Source of the DNA: Poriferisodalis sp964484385 | GTDB lineage: Bacteria > Actinomycetota > Acidimicrobiia > Acidimicrobiales > Poriferisodalaceae | Direction of reading: 5' to 3' | Assembly: GCA_964484385.1 (NCBI GenBank) | Contig: CAZAFV010000039.1 | Coordinates: forward strand, 1 to 26,015 | DNA: 26,015 nt | Shown here: piece after piece, positions 7,764 to 15,443 of the stretch | Layout: every line of letters starts with the position of its first letter | How positions within the stretch are numbered: the first letter of the stretch is position 1 | Translations under genes and position numbers: made by a program | Notes under the pieces: generated by a model | Databases searched by the model: none | The model's input: the letters and a program-made list of their open reading frames with translations, nothing else | Told to the model about the DNA's origin: nothing

Positions 7764-8546
7764 ATGAGCACGTCAACGCTGGAACGCCCTGAATCTGATC
7801 GAGCCAGCGCTGATGGCATCAGCACTGATTCAACAAACGCAGTGCAGCGCATCTGGAACGAGGGCGACGACGACATCCCTGCCGAGTTCCACGAGCTGCT
7901 CGTGCGAATGCTCAGCTACCACGTCGAGAACAGCGCCAACCCGCACTACACCGACTTGCTCACCAAGCTGTGGGACCGCTGCCTGCGGTTCGCGCCCGAC
8001 GAAGCCACCAAGGGGCTGCTGGTCAAGCTGATGCAGCAGGAAGTGGGGCACGGGATCATCAATGCCCAGATCCTGGCGGGCCTCGGTGTCGACCATGTCG
8101 ACCGTCCGATCGAGCAGTACGCATTCCGGCACCCGATGGAGACGTTCTGCGACCTGTCGTACTTCCACGCGCTCATCGACCGGGTGGGCGTGTACATCGG
8201 CGAGACCTGGGACGGTGTGCCCTACCAGCCCCTGCTCGACATCGCCACGCGGGTGCACAAGGAAGAGCTGTTCCACTGCACGCTCGGCCTGCGCAACCTG
8301 CGGCTCATCTGCAAGACGCCCGAGGGCCTCGCCGAGGCCAACGAGAAGATCCACTTCTGGTGGCCCGCGGCGCTGGACATGTTCGGTCGGTCAGACTCCG
8401 ACTTCGGCGACGCGTACGTGCGGTGGGGCCTGCGCAAGAAGAACAACGCTGATCTCCGCAGGCAGTACATCGCCGACACGAGGCCCTTGCTCATCGATCT
8501 GGGGATCGAGGTGCCGCCGAACCGGCTCAACCGCCGGTTCCTGTAG
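7764..8546 (+). CDS. PaaA-like ferritin-type di-iron protein (acyl-CoA mono-oxygenase catalytic-type)
   Basis: 260 residues resembling PaaA, the catalytic subunit of phenylacetyl-CoA 1,2-epoxidase (PaaA/PaaC family). Both iron-binding ExxH motifs are intact: QQEVGHGI (E93, H96) and KEELFHCTLG (E168, H171). The C-terminal region follows PaaA closely: FWWPAALDMFGRSDSD, then RRQYIADTRPLLIDLGIEVP. The first 35 or so residues are poorly conserved and polar. Start: ATG 7764 with GAGGATG just upstream. No paaB, paaC, paaD or paaE partner is present, so the reductase and the structural partner must lie elsewhere or differ. The dehydratase and enoyl-CoA hydratase genes downstream suggest it oxygenates a CoA-bound substrate; the substrate is unknown. 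It ends in TAG. Confidence 0.75.
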   Translation: MSTSTLERPESDRASADGISTDSTNAVQRIWNEGDDDIPAEFHELLVRMLSYHVENSANPHYTDLLTKLWDRCLRFAPDEATKGLLVKLMQQEVGHGIINAQILAGLGVDHVDRPIEQYAFRHPMETFCDLSYFHALIDRVGVYIGETWDGVPYQPLLDIATRVHKEELFHCTLGLRNLRLICKTPEGLAEANEKIHFWWPAALDMFGRSDSDFGDAYVRWGLRKKNNADLRRQYIADTRPLLIDLGIEVPPNRLNRRFL

Positions 8547-8552
8547 CCGGCT

Positions 8553-8846
8553 ATGGACCCCGCAGCTGCGGGCGGGCTTGCAGTCAAGGTGACGCGGCCG
8601 GCGCCTGAGGTGGCATTCATCGAGACGTCGTCGTCGGCGCACTGGGAGTGTTTCTGGGTGGCCGAGGGCGAGCACACGCTCGTGGTGGGTGCGTTCGACC
8701 GGGGCGACAAGTCGACGCCGGAGCCGCGTATCCACGTGATCAACAAGCCCTACGGCTGGGACATGCGGCCGGCATCTGATCCGCCCACAGCCGGCGACGA
8801 CGAGGACCTGCTCGTGGCGGTCTGGCAGCTGCTGAGCTCGAGCTGA
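8553..8846 (+). CDS. Uncharacterised 97-residue protein
   Basis: A small ORF that I do not recognise. It begins only six bases after the PaaA-like stop codon and in the same reading frame, with no Shine-Dalgarno sequence. The core AFIETSSSAHWECFWVAEGEHTLVVGAFDR has alternating hydrophobic residues suggestive of beta strands, followed by a polar tail. There is no signal peptide or membrane span. Codon use matches its neighbours. The real start could be internal. It might be a partner for the di-iron protein, since PaaB is of similar size, but no PaaB motif is visible. Its position in the run of same-strand genes is the main argument that it is real. Confidence 0.5.
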   Translation: MDPAAAGGLAVKVTRPAPEVAFIETSSSAHWECFWVAEGEHTLVVGAFDRGDKSTPEPRIHVINKPYGWDMRPASDPPTAGDDEDLLVAVWQLLSSS

Positions 8847-8896
8847 GCGTGTCGGATGAGAGCGTCGGGCTCGATGGCGTGTAGCGAGGTGTCGAG

Positions 8897-9334
8897 GTGA
8901 ACCTGGAGACACTGGGCCAAGTGCTGGTGGAGACCGAGGTGGTGGTGGAACCCGACTCGGTGGCGCTGCTCGTCGATGCGCTCGGCACGCCTCACGCCTC
9001 CGAGGTGGCGCTGCGGCTGCCGTTCTTCGGGCCGACCGTGGGCGGCGGCGATTCGGTGGTGGGGCCCATCGATCTCAGCCTCGAACGGGGCCTCGCCGGC
9101 GGCCAGTCCTTCGAATGGCACCGTTCGTTCCGCCCGGGCGAGCGGGTATCGGTGGTGGTGTCGGTGGAGGACATCATCGACAAGGGGACACTGCATCTGG
9201 CCACGGTGCTGTCGGAGTATCGAGGCGCCGATGGCGAGCTGATCCAGCGGCAGCGGACGGTGTTCGTGGAACGCAAGCCGCCCGGCGAGCAGGTGCAAGA
9301 CGGCGGCGACGGGGCAGGGGAGTCGACGTCATGA
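8897..9334 (+). CDS. FAS1-like / MaoC N-terminal-type dehydratase half
   Basis: 145 residues with the hotdog-fold pattern of MaoC_dehydrat_N proteins: PFFGPTVGGGDSVVGPIDLSLERGLAGGQSFEWHRSFRPGERVSVVVSVEDIIDKG. Members of this type form a heterodimer with a catalytic MaoC half, as in the mycobacterial HadA-HadB type (3R)-hydroxyacyl dehydratases. The GTG start has GAGG about 8 nt upstream. Its stop overlaps the start of the next gene (ATGA), matching the expected obligate pairing. Role: substrate-tail binding and structural half of a hydroxyacyl-CoA (or -ACP) hydratase/dehydratase. The last 20 residues are Gly-rich and probably disordered. Confidence 0.75.
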   Translation: MNLETLGQVLVETEVVVEPDSVALLVDALGTPHASEVALRLPFFGPTVGGGDSVVGPIDLSLERGLAGGQSFEWHRSFRPGERVSVVVSVEDIIDKGTLHLATVLSEYRGADGELIQRQRTVFVERKPPGEQVQDGGDGAGESTS

Positions 9335-9708
9335 GCGAGCTGGAGCTGACTCCGGCGACTGCACCCGCCATCACCAGGGAAGCCATGCGCAGCTTCGTCG
9401 ACGGCGTGAGCGATCCCAACCCGGTGCATACCGACCCCGAGTTTGCAGCCAGGGCCGGCCTGCCCGATGTGGTGGTGCAGGCCTCGCACACGACCGCTAT
9501 TGCGCTCGACGCGCTCATCGCCCAGTTCGGTGCCGATGCGATCCTGAACCTCGACATCCGGCTGCGCGGACCGGTCTTCCCCGGCGACGAAGTGACGGTG
9601 TCGCCCGTGAGCTACGGCGAGCTGGATCGAGGTGTGGAGCTGCGCAACCAGCGGGGCGACGTGGTCGCTACCGGCATCGTGGTGATGCGCGGTGACCCCG
9701 ACGAGTGA
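9331..9708 (+). CDS. MaoC-like (R)-hydroxyacyl dehydratase, catalytic half
   Basis: 125 residues with the hydratase-2 motif DPNPVHTDPEFA carrying the Asp/His dyad (D28, H33), followed by the hotdog helix and strands (DIRLRGPVFPGDEVTV). It is half the size of eukaryotic hydratase 2, and partners with the upstream half-protein, whose stop it overlaps by ATGA. It should add water to, or remove it from, an enoyl/(3R)-hydroxyacyl thioester. Being in a gene run with a di-iron oxygenase-like protein and an enoyl-CoA hydratase, a CoA substrate is more likely than ACP, although the FAS-II operon in the same window lacks a dehydratase and could be served by this pair. Confidence 0.8.
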   Translation: MSELELTPATAPAITREAMRSFVDGVSDPNPVHTDPEFAARAGLPDVVVQASHTTAIALDALIAQFGADAILNLDIRLRGPVFPGDEVTVSPVSYGELDRGVELRNQRGDVVATGIVVMRGDPDE

Positions 9709-9746
9709 TCTCATCCGCGCGTCTTCAAGCCAATGAGGGAGAACCC

Positions 9747-10535
9747 ATGAGCTATGAGCACCTGCTGAGCGAAGACCGCGACGGTGTCCGCGTCCTGACG
9801 CTGAACCGGCCGCAGAAATTCAACTCTTGGAACGCCGCCATGCGGGCCGAGATGCGCGACGCCGTCGAGGACACGGCAATGGCCACCGGCATCAGGGCGC
9901 TCATCATCACGGGTGCGGGTCGGGCGTTCTCCGCCGGCGAAGACGTCTCCGAGATGGGCGACCTGACCGAGATGGGGACCCGGGGATTCCGTGCAGTGGC
10001 CCGCGGCATCCACTCGGTGTTCGATCTGATCGAGGCGCTCGAAGTGCCCGTCATCGCCGCGGTGAACGGAGTGGCTGCGGGCGGCGGCTTCGAGCTGGCG
10101 CTGTCGTGCGACTTCCGGGTGATTGCTGAGAACGCTCGCTTCGTGATGCCCGAGGCCAAAGTGGGGCTCATTCCCGGCTCGGGTGGCTGCTCGCGGCTGG
10201 TGCACTACGTGGGGCTGGGCCGTGCCAAGGAGCTGGTGATGCTGTCGCGCAACGTGGGAGCCGACGACGCCAAGGCGATGGGCCTCGCCACCGAAGTGGC
10301 CCCCGAGGGCGGAGCCGTGGACATGGCTCTGGAGCTCGCGGCCGAGATGTCGGCCTTCGCGCCGCTTGCGCTGGGCATGGCCAAGACCGTTCTCAACACC
10401 TGCACAGATGTCGATCACGAGACCGGTCGGCGCCTCGAGCGTCTCGGCCAGAGCGTGCTCAAGACCACCGCCGACCATGCGGAGGGCGCGAGCGCCTTCC
10501 TCGAACGCCGCGCTCCCGACTGGCAAGGCCGCTAG
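9747..10535 (+). CDS. Enoyl-CoA hydratase/isomerase family protein
   Basis: 262-residue crotonase-fold protein. Oxyanion-hole elements are FSAGEDVSEM (61-70) and NGVAAGGGFELALSCD (107-122). Both acidic residues used by hydratases are present: E116 in GGGFE and E136 in MPEAKVG. A canonical GxIPGSGG loop follows. With both glutamates it is likely a true hydratase of (2E)-enoyl-CoA rather than a glutamate-poor family relative. Start: ATG 9747 preceded by GAGGGA; the upstream extension to 9705 lacks a ribosome site and was rejected. Cotranscription with the MaoC pair 38 bp upstream is likely. Ends in TAG. Confidence 0.88.
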   Translation: MSYEHLLSEDRDGVRVLTLNRPQKFNSWNAAMRAEMRDAVEDTAMATGIRALIITGAGRAFSAGEDVSEMGDLTEMGTRGFRAVARGIHSVFDLIEALEVPVIAAVNGVAAGGGFELALSCDFRVIAENARFVMPEAKVGLIPGSGGCSRLVHYVGLGRAKELVMLSRNVGADDAKAMGLATEVAPEGGAVDMALELAAEMSAFAPLALGMAKTVLNTCTDVDHETGRRLERLGQSVLKTTADHAEGASAFLERRAPDWQGR

Positions 10536-10549
10536 CGGGCGCTTGCTAG

Positions 10550-10918
10550 ATGGCCACGTTCGACGATGTGCGGCGGCTGGGCATGGCCCTGCCGGAGATG
10601 GCCGAGTCGACGTCGTACGGGACGCCAGCGCTGAAGGTCCGCAAGAAGCTGGTCTGCCGGATGTGGAGCGAGCGTGAGTACAACCGCGACTCGGTGCACG
10701 ACACCGAGGTGCTCGTGGTGTTCTGCGAGCTCGAGATGAAGCAGGTGCTGCTCGACAACCATCCCGATGCGCTGTTCACCGTGCCGCATTACGACGGCTA
10801 CGGCGCCGTGCTGGTCCGCATGGCCGACGTCAGCCTCGACGACCTCGCCGACTGGATCGAGGACAGCTACCGCCTCAAAGCACCCCCGACCCTCATACGC
10901 CAGCTTGACGGCGAATGA
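10550..10918 (+). CDS. MmcQ/YjbR family protein
   Basis: 122 residues with the YjbR-like (CyaY-like fold) pattern: ALPEMAESTSYGTPALKVRKKLVCRMW near the N-terminus, LVVFCELEMKQVLLDNHPDALFTVPHYDGYGAVLVRM in the middle, and the terminal helix LADWIEDSYRLKAPPTL. Members are small and often annotated as DNA-binding, but their function is not established. It starts 14 bp after the enoyl-CoA hydratase and has no clear ribosome site, so it may be read by coupling. Nothing links it functionally to its neighbours beyond position. Confidence 0.8.
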   Translation: MATFDDVRRLGMALPEMAESTSYGTPALKVRKKLVCRMWSEREYNRDSVHDTEVLVVFCELEMKQVLLDNHPDALFTVPHYDGYGAVLVRMADVSLDDLADWIEDSYRLKAPPTLIRQLDGE

Positions 10919-10943
10919 GCTGATGAATGCCTGAGCACCACCG

Positions 10944-11411
10944 CTAGTCGCCGGCGAGGCGTGCGGGGAAGCCTCCCTTGGAGATCGGTCCCCAGCTCTC
11001 GAGGTGCAGGCGCAGCTGCACCTTGTCTTGGCGGGCCATGGCTTCGCGGTACTCGTCCCAGTCGGAATGCTCGCCGCTGATCACCCGGAAGTACTCCACG
11101 AGGCCGTCCATGGCCTCAGGCAGGTCCTCGACCTCGCCGCGGCACTCAAGCTGCACCCACTCGCCGTTCCACGCATCTGACATCGCGACGACCCATGCTT
11201 GGGGGTTGCGCCGGAGGTTGAGCGATTTGGCCCGGTCGGGATAGCTGCTGACGAGCACCGCATCGCCGGCCTCGTCGAGACCCATGGTGACCAGGGATGC
11301 CTGCGGTCGACCGTCCCGCCGGAGCGTCAGCAGCACACCGTGGTGCCGTTCCCGCACGAACTCCTGCAGCTCGTCGCGTTCCACGATCCGGTCAGTCGCT
11401 ATCGACACCAT
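10944..11411 (-). CDS. PPOX-class F420/FMN-dependent oxidoreductase
   Basis: 155-residue split-beta-barrel flavin/F420-binding protein. The pattern fits the actinobacterial Rv1155-like group: LQEFVRERHHGVLLTLRRDGRPQASLVTMG, then VLVSSYPDRAKSLNLRRNPQAWVVAM, and VQLECRGEVEDLPEAMDGLVEYFRVISGEH. It probably binds F420 (or FMN) and reduces an unknown small molecule in the cytosol. I chose the ATG at 11411 because GGGAGG lies five bases upstream; a longer frame from 11474 adds 21 Arg-rich residues without a ribosome site. It is convergent with the YjbR gene (25 bp gap) and divergent from the CoA-transferase. Ends in TAG. Confidence 0.82.
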   Translation of the reverse strand: MVSIATDRIVERDELQEFVRERHHGVLLTLRRDGRPQASLVTMGLDEAGDAVLVSSYPDRAKSLNLRRNPQAWVVAMSDAWNGEWVQLECRGEVEDLPEAMDGLVEYFRVISGEHSDWDEYREAMARQDKVQLRLHLESWGPISKGGFPARLAGD

Positions 11412-11441
11412 CTGGTCCTCCCTGGCTCGGCCCAACAGCTC

Positions 11442-11466
11442 CGGCAGTCTCGCCGATCTTCTGCCG
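11442..11466. repeat. Inverted repeat in divergent gap
   Basis: CGGCAG (11442-11447) and CTGCCG (11461-11466) form an inverted repeat with a 13-nt spacer, in the divergent gap between the PPOX gene and the CoA-transferase. It could be an operator or a leader hairpin. No convincing promoter was seen in the rest of the gap (11467-11580). Confidence 0.25.
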
Positions 11467-11580
11467 TTCGGCACTGCGGAAGCAGCTCCCAGCCCGTTGG
11501 TTCACATGACCCGCGCGTACAGGGAAGAATCAGCCCCACGCCGTGCGCGGCGCCGGCACAGATGAGGGGTGACATTCGAG

Positions 11581-14022
11581 ATGTTGCAGCACTACCGGGT
11601 CTTGGATCTCTGCGGGGGCATCAGCCAGTTCGCGGGCTACATGCTCGCCAGCCTGGGCGCGGAGGTGATCGCCGTCGAGCCTCCCGGCGGGGTCCAAAGC
11701 CGCCATGCAGGCCCGTTCGTCGACGACAAGCCAGACCCGGAGCGTTCGCTGGCTCACTGGGCCTATAACCAGGGCAAGCAGAGCGTCACAGCAGACCTGT
11801 CGACTGCTGAGGGCCGCGAGCGCCTGCTCGGCCTCGTCGCAGGCGCAGACGCACTCATCGAGGACGCGCCGGTCGGCCACATGGCGTCGCTGGGACTCGC
11901 CTACGACGATCTGGCGGCTGTCAATCCCGCCATCGTCCACGCATCGGTGACGCCGTTCGGCTCGACCGGTCCCCGCAGCACTTGGGCAGGCTCCGACTTG
12001 ACAGCGGTGGCCGGCAGCGGCTTCCTGCACGCCAGCGGCGACAAGGATCGCGCTCCCGTACGGGTATCGGGCGTGCCCCAGAGCTTCCTGCAGGCCGCCG
12101 GCGACGCCGCCGCTGCAACGCTGATCGCACTGCGCGAGGCACAGCGCAGCGGCCGAGGCCAGCACGTCGACATCTCTGCCATGGAGTCGATGACTCACGG
12201 CCAGCCGCAGAACCTGTCGCCGCGTGTCAACGCCAACGCCGTGGAACGCCTCGCCGGGGGGCTCAGCCTCGGCGGCATCGACATCCCGATGCTGTTCCCG
12301 TGCGCGGACGGCAACACCATCTGCGTTGCCCTGATGGGCGCCGCCTTCGCGCCGTTCACCCAACGGCTCGTGGAATGGGAGGCGGAGGAGGGGTTCGCCG
12401 ACGAGGAGCTGCAAGCCGTCAACTGGGAGACCGTCGCAGCCGAGGTGCTGGGAGGTCAGCGCTCGCCCGAGATCATCGCCAAATCGTTCGCGACCCACGC
12501 CCGCTTCCTCGCGACCAAGACCAGCGAGGAGCTGTGGGCAGCGGCTTTCGATCGGAACCTGCTGATCACGCCGTCGGCGCTGGTCAGCGACTTGCTGACC
12601 AACCCGCACTTCGCGGACCGCGGGTTCTGGCGGGATGTGAGTTTCGACGACGCACGCACCGCCCGCTATTGCGGTCCACTGGTGCACTTCAGCGACGACG
12701 CCCCGGAGCGCCAACTCGCCGTGCCGCAGCTCGGAGCCGACAACGACACGGTCGACACGGCACGCCAGCCGTACGCGGCAACGGCGATTGCGGCCAATGG
12801 CGCGCCTGCCTCCGACGGCAGCGACCTGCCGCTCGCCGGGCTGAAAGTGGTCGAGTTCTCCTGGGTCATCGCGACGCCATCGGCGGTGCGGATCCTGGCC
12901 GACTACGGCGCCACCGTCGTCAAGGTCGAGACCGAGAGCCGGCCAGACACGATGCGCACGGTCAACCCCTTCGTGGACGAGGATCCGCACCCCGATAACA
13001 GCGTCGGTTACGGGGTGTACAACGCCGGCAAGCGCAGCCTGAGCTTGGATCTCAGCAATCCCGAATCTCGCCCGGTGGTGGACGACCTGATCCGCTGGGC
13101 CGACATCGCCACCGAGTCATGGGCGCCGGGGGCGGCTGCGCGCATGGGCTACGGCTACGACGACTTCTCGGCCATCAACCCCCGGCTCATCATGCTGTCG
13201 AGCTCGTTGCTGGGCCAGAGCGGTCCGTACTCCAGCCTCGCGGGGTACGGGTTCATGGCGGCTGCGATCGCCGGTTTCTACGAGATCACCGGGTGGCCCG
13301 ATCGCGGCCCCGCCGGTCCGTACGGTCCCTACACCGACTTCCTGGCGCCGCGGGTGATCGTGTCGTCGCTGATGGCTGCGCTGGAGCGGCGGGATCGCAC
13401 CGGCACCGGTTGCTACATCGACATCTCCCAGACCGAGGCGGCGCTGCACTACCTGGCGCCGGCCATTCTGGACGCCTCGATCAACGGCCGCGACCCGCAG
13501 CGGTGCGGCAACGAGGACCCCCATATGAGCCCGCACGGTGTCTATCCGAGCACTGGCGAGGACCAGTGGGTGGCGATCGCCTGCACCGACGACCGGTGGA
13601 CTGGGCTGGCTGGGACGATCGGCCTTGCCGGCGACGAAGCAGCCGGTTGGGATCAGGCCGCCCGGCGGGAACATGCAGCCGAGATCGATGAGGCCATCTC
13701 GGCGTGGACATCGGAGCGCACCAATGTGGAGGCTGCGGAGTCGTTGCAGTCCAGCGGTATCGACGCCTACCCGGTCAACAATGCACAGGGCTGCTGTGAC
13801 GACGCGCAGCTGAACGCCCGCGAACACCACATCAACGTGCCCCAGAGTCATCGCGGCACGATGTGGACGCAGCACTGCCGGACGCGCATGTCCCGAACAC
13901 CGCCGGTGGTCTGGCGAGGCGGGCCGTGCCTCGGTGAGGACAACTACGAGGTGCTCACCGAGTTCCTGGGCTACGACGCCGACCGTGTCGCCGAGCTCGC
14001 CGCGGCCGAAGTGCTCGCCTGA
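11581..14022 (+). CDS. Tandem-fused family III CoA-transferase (CaiB/BaiF type)
   Basis: 813 residues made of two complete family III CoA-transferase units joined head to tail. Unit 1 spans about 1-390 (YRVLDLCGGISQFAGYMLASLGAEVIAVEPP at the start; AAGDAAAATLIAL with the candidate nucleophile D175; SGRGQHVDISAMES). Unit 2 spans about 420-800 (LKVVEFSWVIATPSAVRILADYGATVVKVE; YTDFLAP with D586; TGTGCYIDISQTEA). Both keep the aspartate that forms the aspartyl-CoA anhydride. Usual family members are about 400 residues and interlock as dimers, so this chain may form a pseudo-dimer on its own. ATG 11581 is preferred, with GAGGGG at 11564-11569; a GTG at 11569 would add four residues but leaves no room for that site. 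Likely role: moving CoA onto a carboxylic acid feeding the upstream acyl-CoA genes. Confidence 0.9.
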   Translation: MLQHYRVLDLCGGISQFAGYMLASLGAEVIAVEPPGGVQSRHAGPFVDDKPDPERSLAHWAYNQGKQSVTADLSTAEGRERLLGLVAGADALIEDAPVGHMASLGLAYDDLAAVNPAIVHASVTPFGSTGPRSTWAGSDLTAVAGSGFLHASGDKDRAPVRVSGVPQSFLQAAGDAAAATLIALREAQRSGRGQHVDISAMESMTHGQPQNLSPRVNANAVERLAGGLSLGGIDIPMLFPCADGNTICVALMGAAFAPFTQRLVEWEAEEGFADEELQAVNWETVAAEVLGGQRSPEIIAKSFATHARFLATKTSEELWAAAFDRNLLITPSALVSDLLTNPHFADRGFWRDVSFDDARTARYCGPLVHFSDDAPERQLAVPQLGADNDTVDTARQPYAATAIAANGAPASDGSDLPLAGLKVVEFSWVIATPSAVRILADYGATVVKVETESRPDTMRTVNPFVDEDPHPDNSVGYGVYNAGKRSLSLDLSNPESRPVVDDLIRWADIATESWAPGAAARMGYGYDDFSAINPRLIMLSSSLLGQSGPYSSLAGYGFMAAAIAGFYEITGWPDRGPAGPYGPYTDFLAPRVIVSSLMAALERRDRTGTGCYIDISQTEAALHYLAPAILDASINGRDPQRCGNEDPHMSPHGVYPSTGEDQWVAIACTDDRWTGLAGTIGLAGDEAAGWDQAARREHAAEIDEAISAWTSERTNVEAAESLQSSGIDAYPVNNAQGCCDDAQLNAREHHINVPQSHRGTMWTQHCRTRMSRTPPVVWRGGPCLGEDNYEVLTEFLGYDADRVAELAAAEVLA

Positions 14023-14028
14023 GGCGCG

Positions 14029-15264
14029 CTACTCGCTGTCGTCGTCTGACTCGACTTCGTCCTCGGGGTCTGCCTCAGGTTCCGGCGCCGCGGTGGTCGG
14101 GGGCGGTTGGTGCCGGGCACAGTCGCCCGACACGATGTCGTTGATCCGATCGACCCGGGCGCCTTCAACGGCAGGCACGGGCGCTCCGTTGATGTCGAGC
14201 AGGTGCGGGTGGAATGACCAGCCCACGATCTCGGCACCGTCGAAGTCGATCTGCAGCACTCCGGTGTCGCCGGTGATACCCGACCGGTAGCGCCATACGA
14301 AGTTGCCCAGCGAATAGGCCACGAGCTTGCCGTCGTCGAACACGACCGGCTGCAGCACATGCGGGTGATGTCCGATGACGGCGTCGGCACCGTTGTGCAG
14401 CAGCTCGAACGCGAAGTCGCGTTGGCGACCCTCCGGACAGGTCATGCGCTCGATTCCCCAATGGAGCACGGCGATTACCACGTCGGCCTCGCTCGCAGCC
14501 ACCCGCACGTTGGCGAGCACGCGGTCGCGCTGGTACGCCGACGCGATCCCCGGCCGGGTCTGGGTGGCTGGAAATGCGAGCGGCACCACCATCGAGGCAC
14601 CCACGAATGCCACGCGCACACCGGGCCGTACCTCGATCACCCGGTGCCCGTACGCATCGCTGCTGGCCGCCCCCGCACCGAGCGCTATCACGCCGTTGGC
14701 CTCGAGGAGGTCGACGGTGTCGAGCAGCGCTTCAGGGCCGTAGTCCATGGCGTGGTTGTTGGCCAGGTTGGCGACATCCACGCCGGCCGTTGCGATCCGC
14801 TCGGCGGCTGACGGCGGCGCCCGGAATACGTACTTCTTGTCGGCGGGCTCACCACGCTCGCTGATAACCATCTCCACGTTCACGACCGCAATGTCTGCTG
14901 TTCCCAGAGGCGGCTCAATGCCGGCGAACGGGTCGACGCCGGCTGCTTCGCTGCGATCCATCAGCACGTCCCCACCCGCCAGCAGCGTCCACGTCAGATC
15001 CGGTTGTGTCGTCGTGGGCATGACGGCAGTCGTGGAGCTCGCGGAGGAACTCGTTGCCACGGCCGAAGTGCCCGGCGCGCTCGACGGTGTGGCCTCGCCC
15101 ACCGCTGCACTGGACCCGGCTGCGCTCGTTGCCGGCTGGGCGACGGCCGGAGCTTCCGTTGACGTGGGCGGGGGAGGCACGACCCGCACAGGGCTGGTGC
15201 TGCACGCCACGGCCAGAATGGCGAGGCCCGCAATACCTGATGCAATGAGTGGCCGCCCCACCAT
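14029..15264 (-). CDS. CapA-family lipoprotein (metallophosphatase-like)
   Basis: 411 residues. A lipoprotein-type N-terminus ends at LAVAC (Cys21), followed by about 65 Ser/Thr/Pro/Ala-rich residues that would span the cell wall. The CapA domain (about 90-385) has GGDVLMDR (97-104), ANNHAMDYG (168-176), LHWGIE (267-272), IGHHPHV (297-303) and SLGNFVW (318-324), the full set of calcineurin-like metal/phosphate motifs. The tail is acidic and low complexity. Relatives are annotated as poly-gamma-glutamate synthesis protein CapA/PgsA, but no capB or capC is here, so a generic surface hydrolase or wall-linked role is as likely. A TACCCT hexamer seven bases before the ATG, with no ribosome site, suggests a leaderless transcript. 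Six bases separate its TAG stop from that of the convergent CoA-transferase. Confidence 0.87.
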   Translation of the reverse strand: MVGRPLIASGIAGLAILAVACSTSPVRVVPPPPTSTEAPAVAQPATSAAGSSAAVGEATPSSAPGTSAVATSSSASSTTAVMPTTTQPDLTWTLLAGGDVLMDRSEAAGVDPFAGIEPPLGTADIAVVNVEMVISERGEPADKKYVFRAPPSAAERIATAGVDVANLANNHAMDYGPEALLDTVDLLEANGVIALGAGAASSDAYGHRVIEVRPGVRVAFVGASMVVPLAFPATQTRPGIASAYQRDRVLANVRVAASEADVVIAVLHWGIERMTCPEGRQRDFAFELLHNGADAVIGHHPHVLQPVVFDDGKLVAYSLGNFVWRYRSGITGDTGVLQIDFDGAEIVGWSFHPHLLDINGAPVPAVEGARVDRINDIVSGDCARHQPPPTTAAPEPEADPEDEVESDDDSE

Positions 15265-15271
15265 CGAATTG

Positions 15272-15277
15272 AGGGTA
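15272..15277 (-). promoter_or_regulatory. Candidate -10 for a leaderless capA-like transcript
   Basis: On the minus strand TACCCT ends seven bases before the ATG of the CapA-family gene, which lacks a Shine-Dalgarno sequence. That spacing places the transcription start at or next to the start codon. No clear -35 element is seen. Confidence 0.35.
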
Positions 15278-15332
15278 CGGCGGTCGCGAGGCGGGCGTCC
15301 CTTGCTCGCCGGTTGCGCGCTGCGGCCGTTCG

Positions 15333-15351
15333 CACCAGCGGATGGCTGGTG
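15333..15351. repeat. Short inverted repeat in divergent region
   Basis: CACCAGC and GCTGGTG (15333-15339 and 15345-15351) form a 7-bp stem with a 5-nt loop, midway between the divergent CapA-family and serine hydrolase genes. It could be an operator or simply a chance hairpin. Confidence 0.3.
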
Positions 15352-15374
15352 TCAGTGGCGTCGCGACTCCGAAC

Positions 15375-15380
15375 TAGCGT
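15375..15380 (+). promoter_or_regulatory. Candidate -10 of the serine hydrolase gene
   Basis: TAGCGT lies 64 bp before the hydrolase ATG, in the same style as the TAGnnT hexamers ahead of the receptor, pdtaR and rpsA genes. No consensus -35 is visible. Confidence 0.25.
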
Positions 15381-15443
15381 CGCGCTCGCGGGGCCGAGGC
15401 ACGCCCCGCGCAGTGCTGCGTCCAGCCGAACAGGAGGCTTGAT

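Noticed and set aside
8553..8846. 97-residue ORF as PaaB
   Set aside because: The size is similar but none of the PaaB sequence pattern is recognisable, so no PaaB call was made.
11530..12990. Long open frame (486 codons) on the minus strand opposite the CoA-transferase
   Set aside because: It lies wholly antisense to a gene with clear family motifs; its composition (Arg, Gly, His, Val rich) is typical of high-GC shadow frames.
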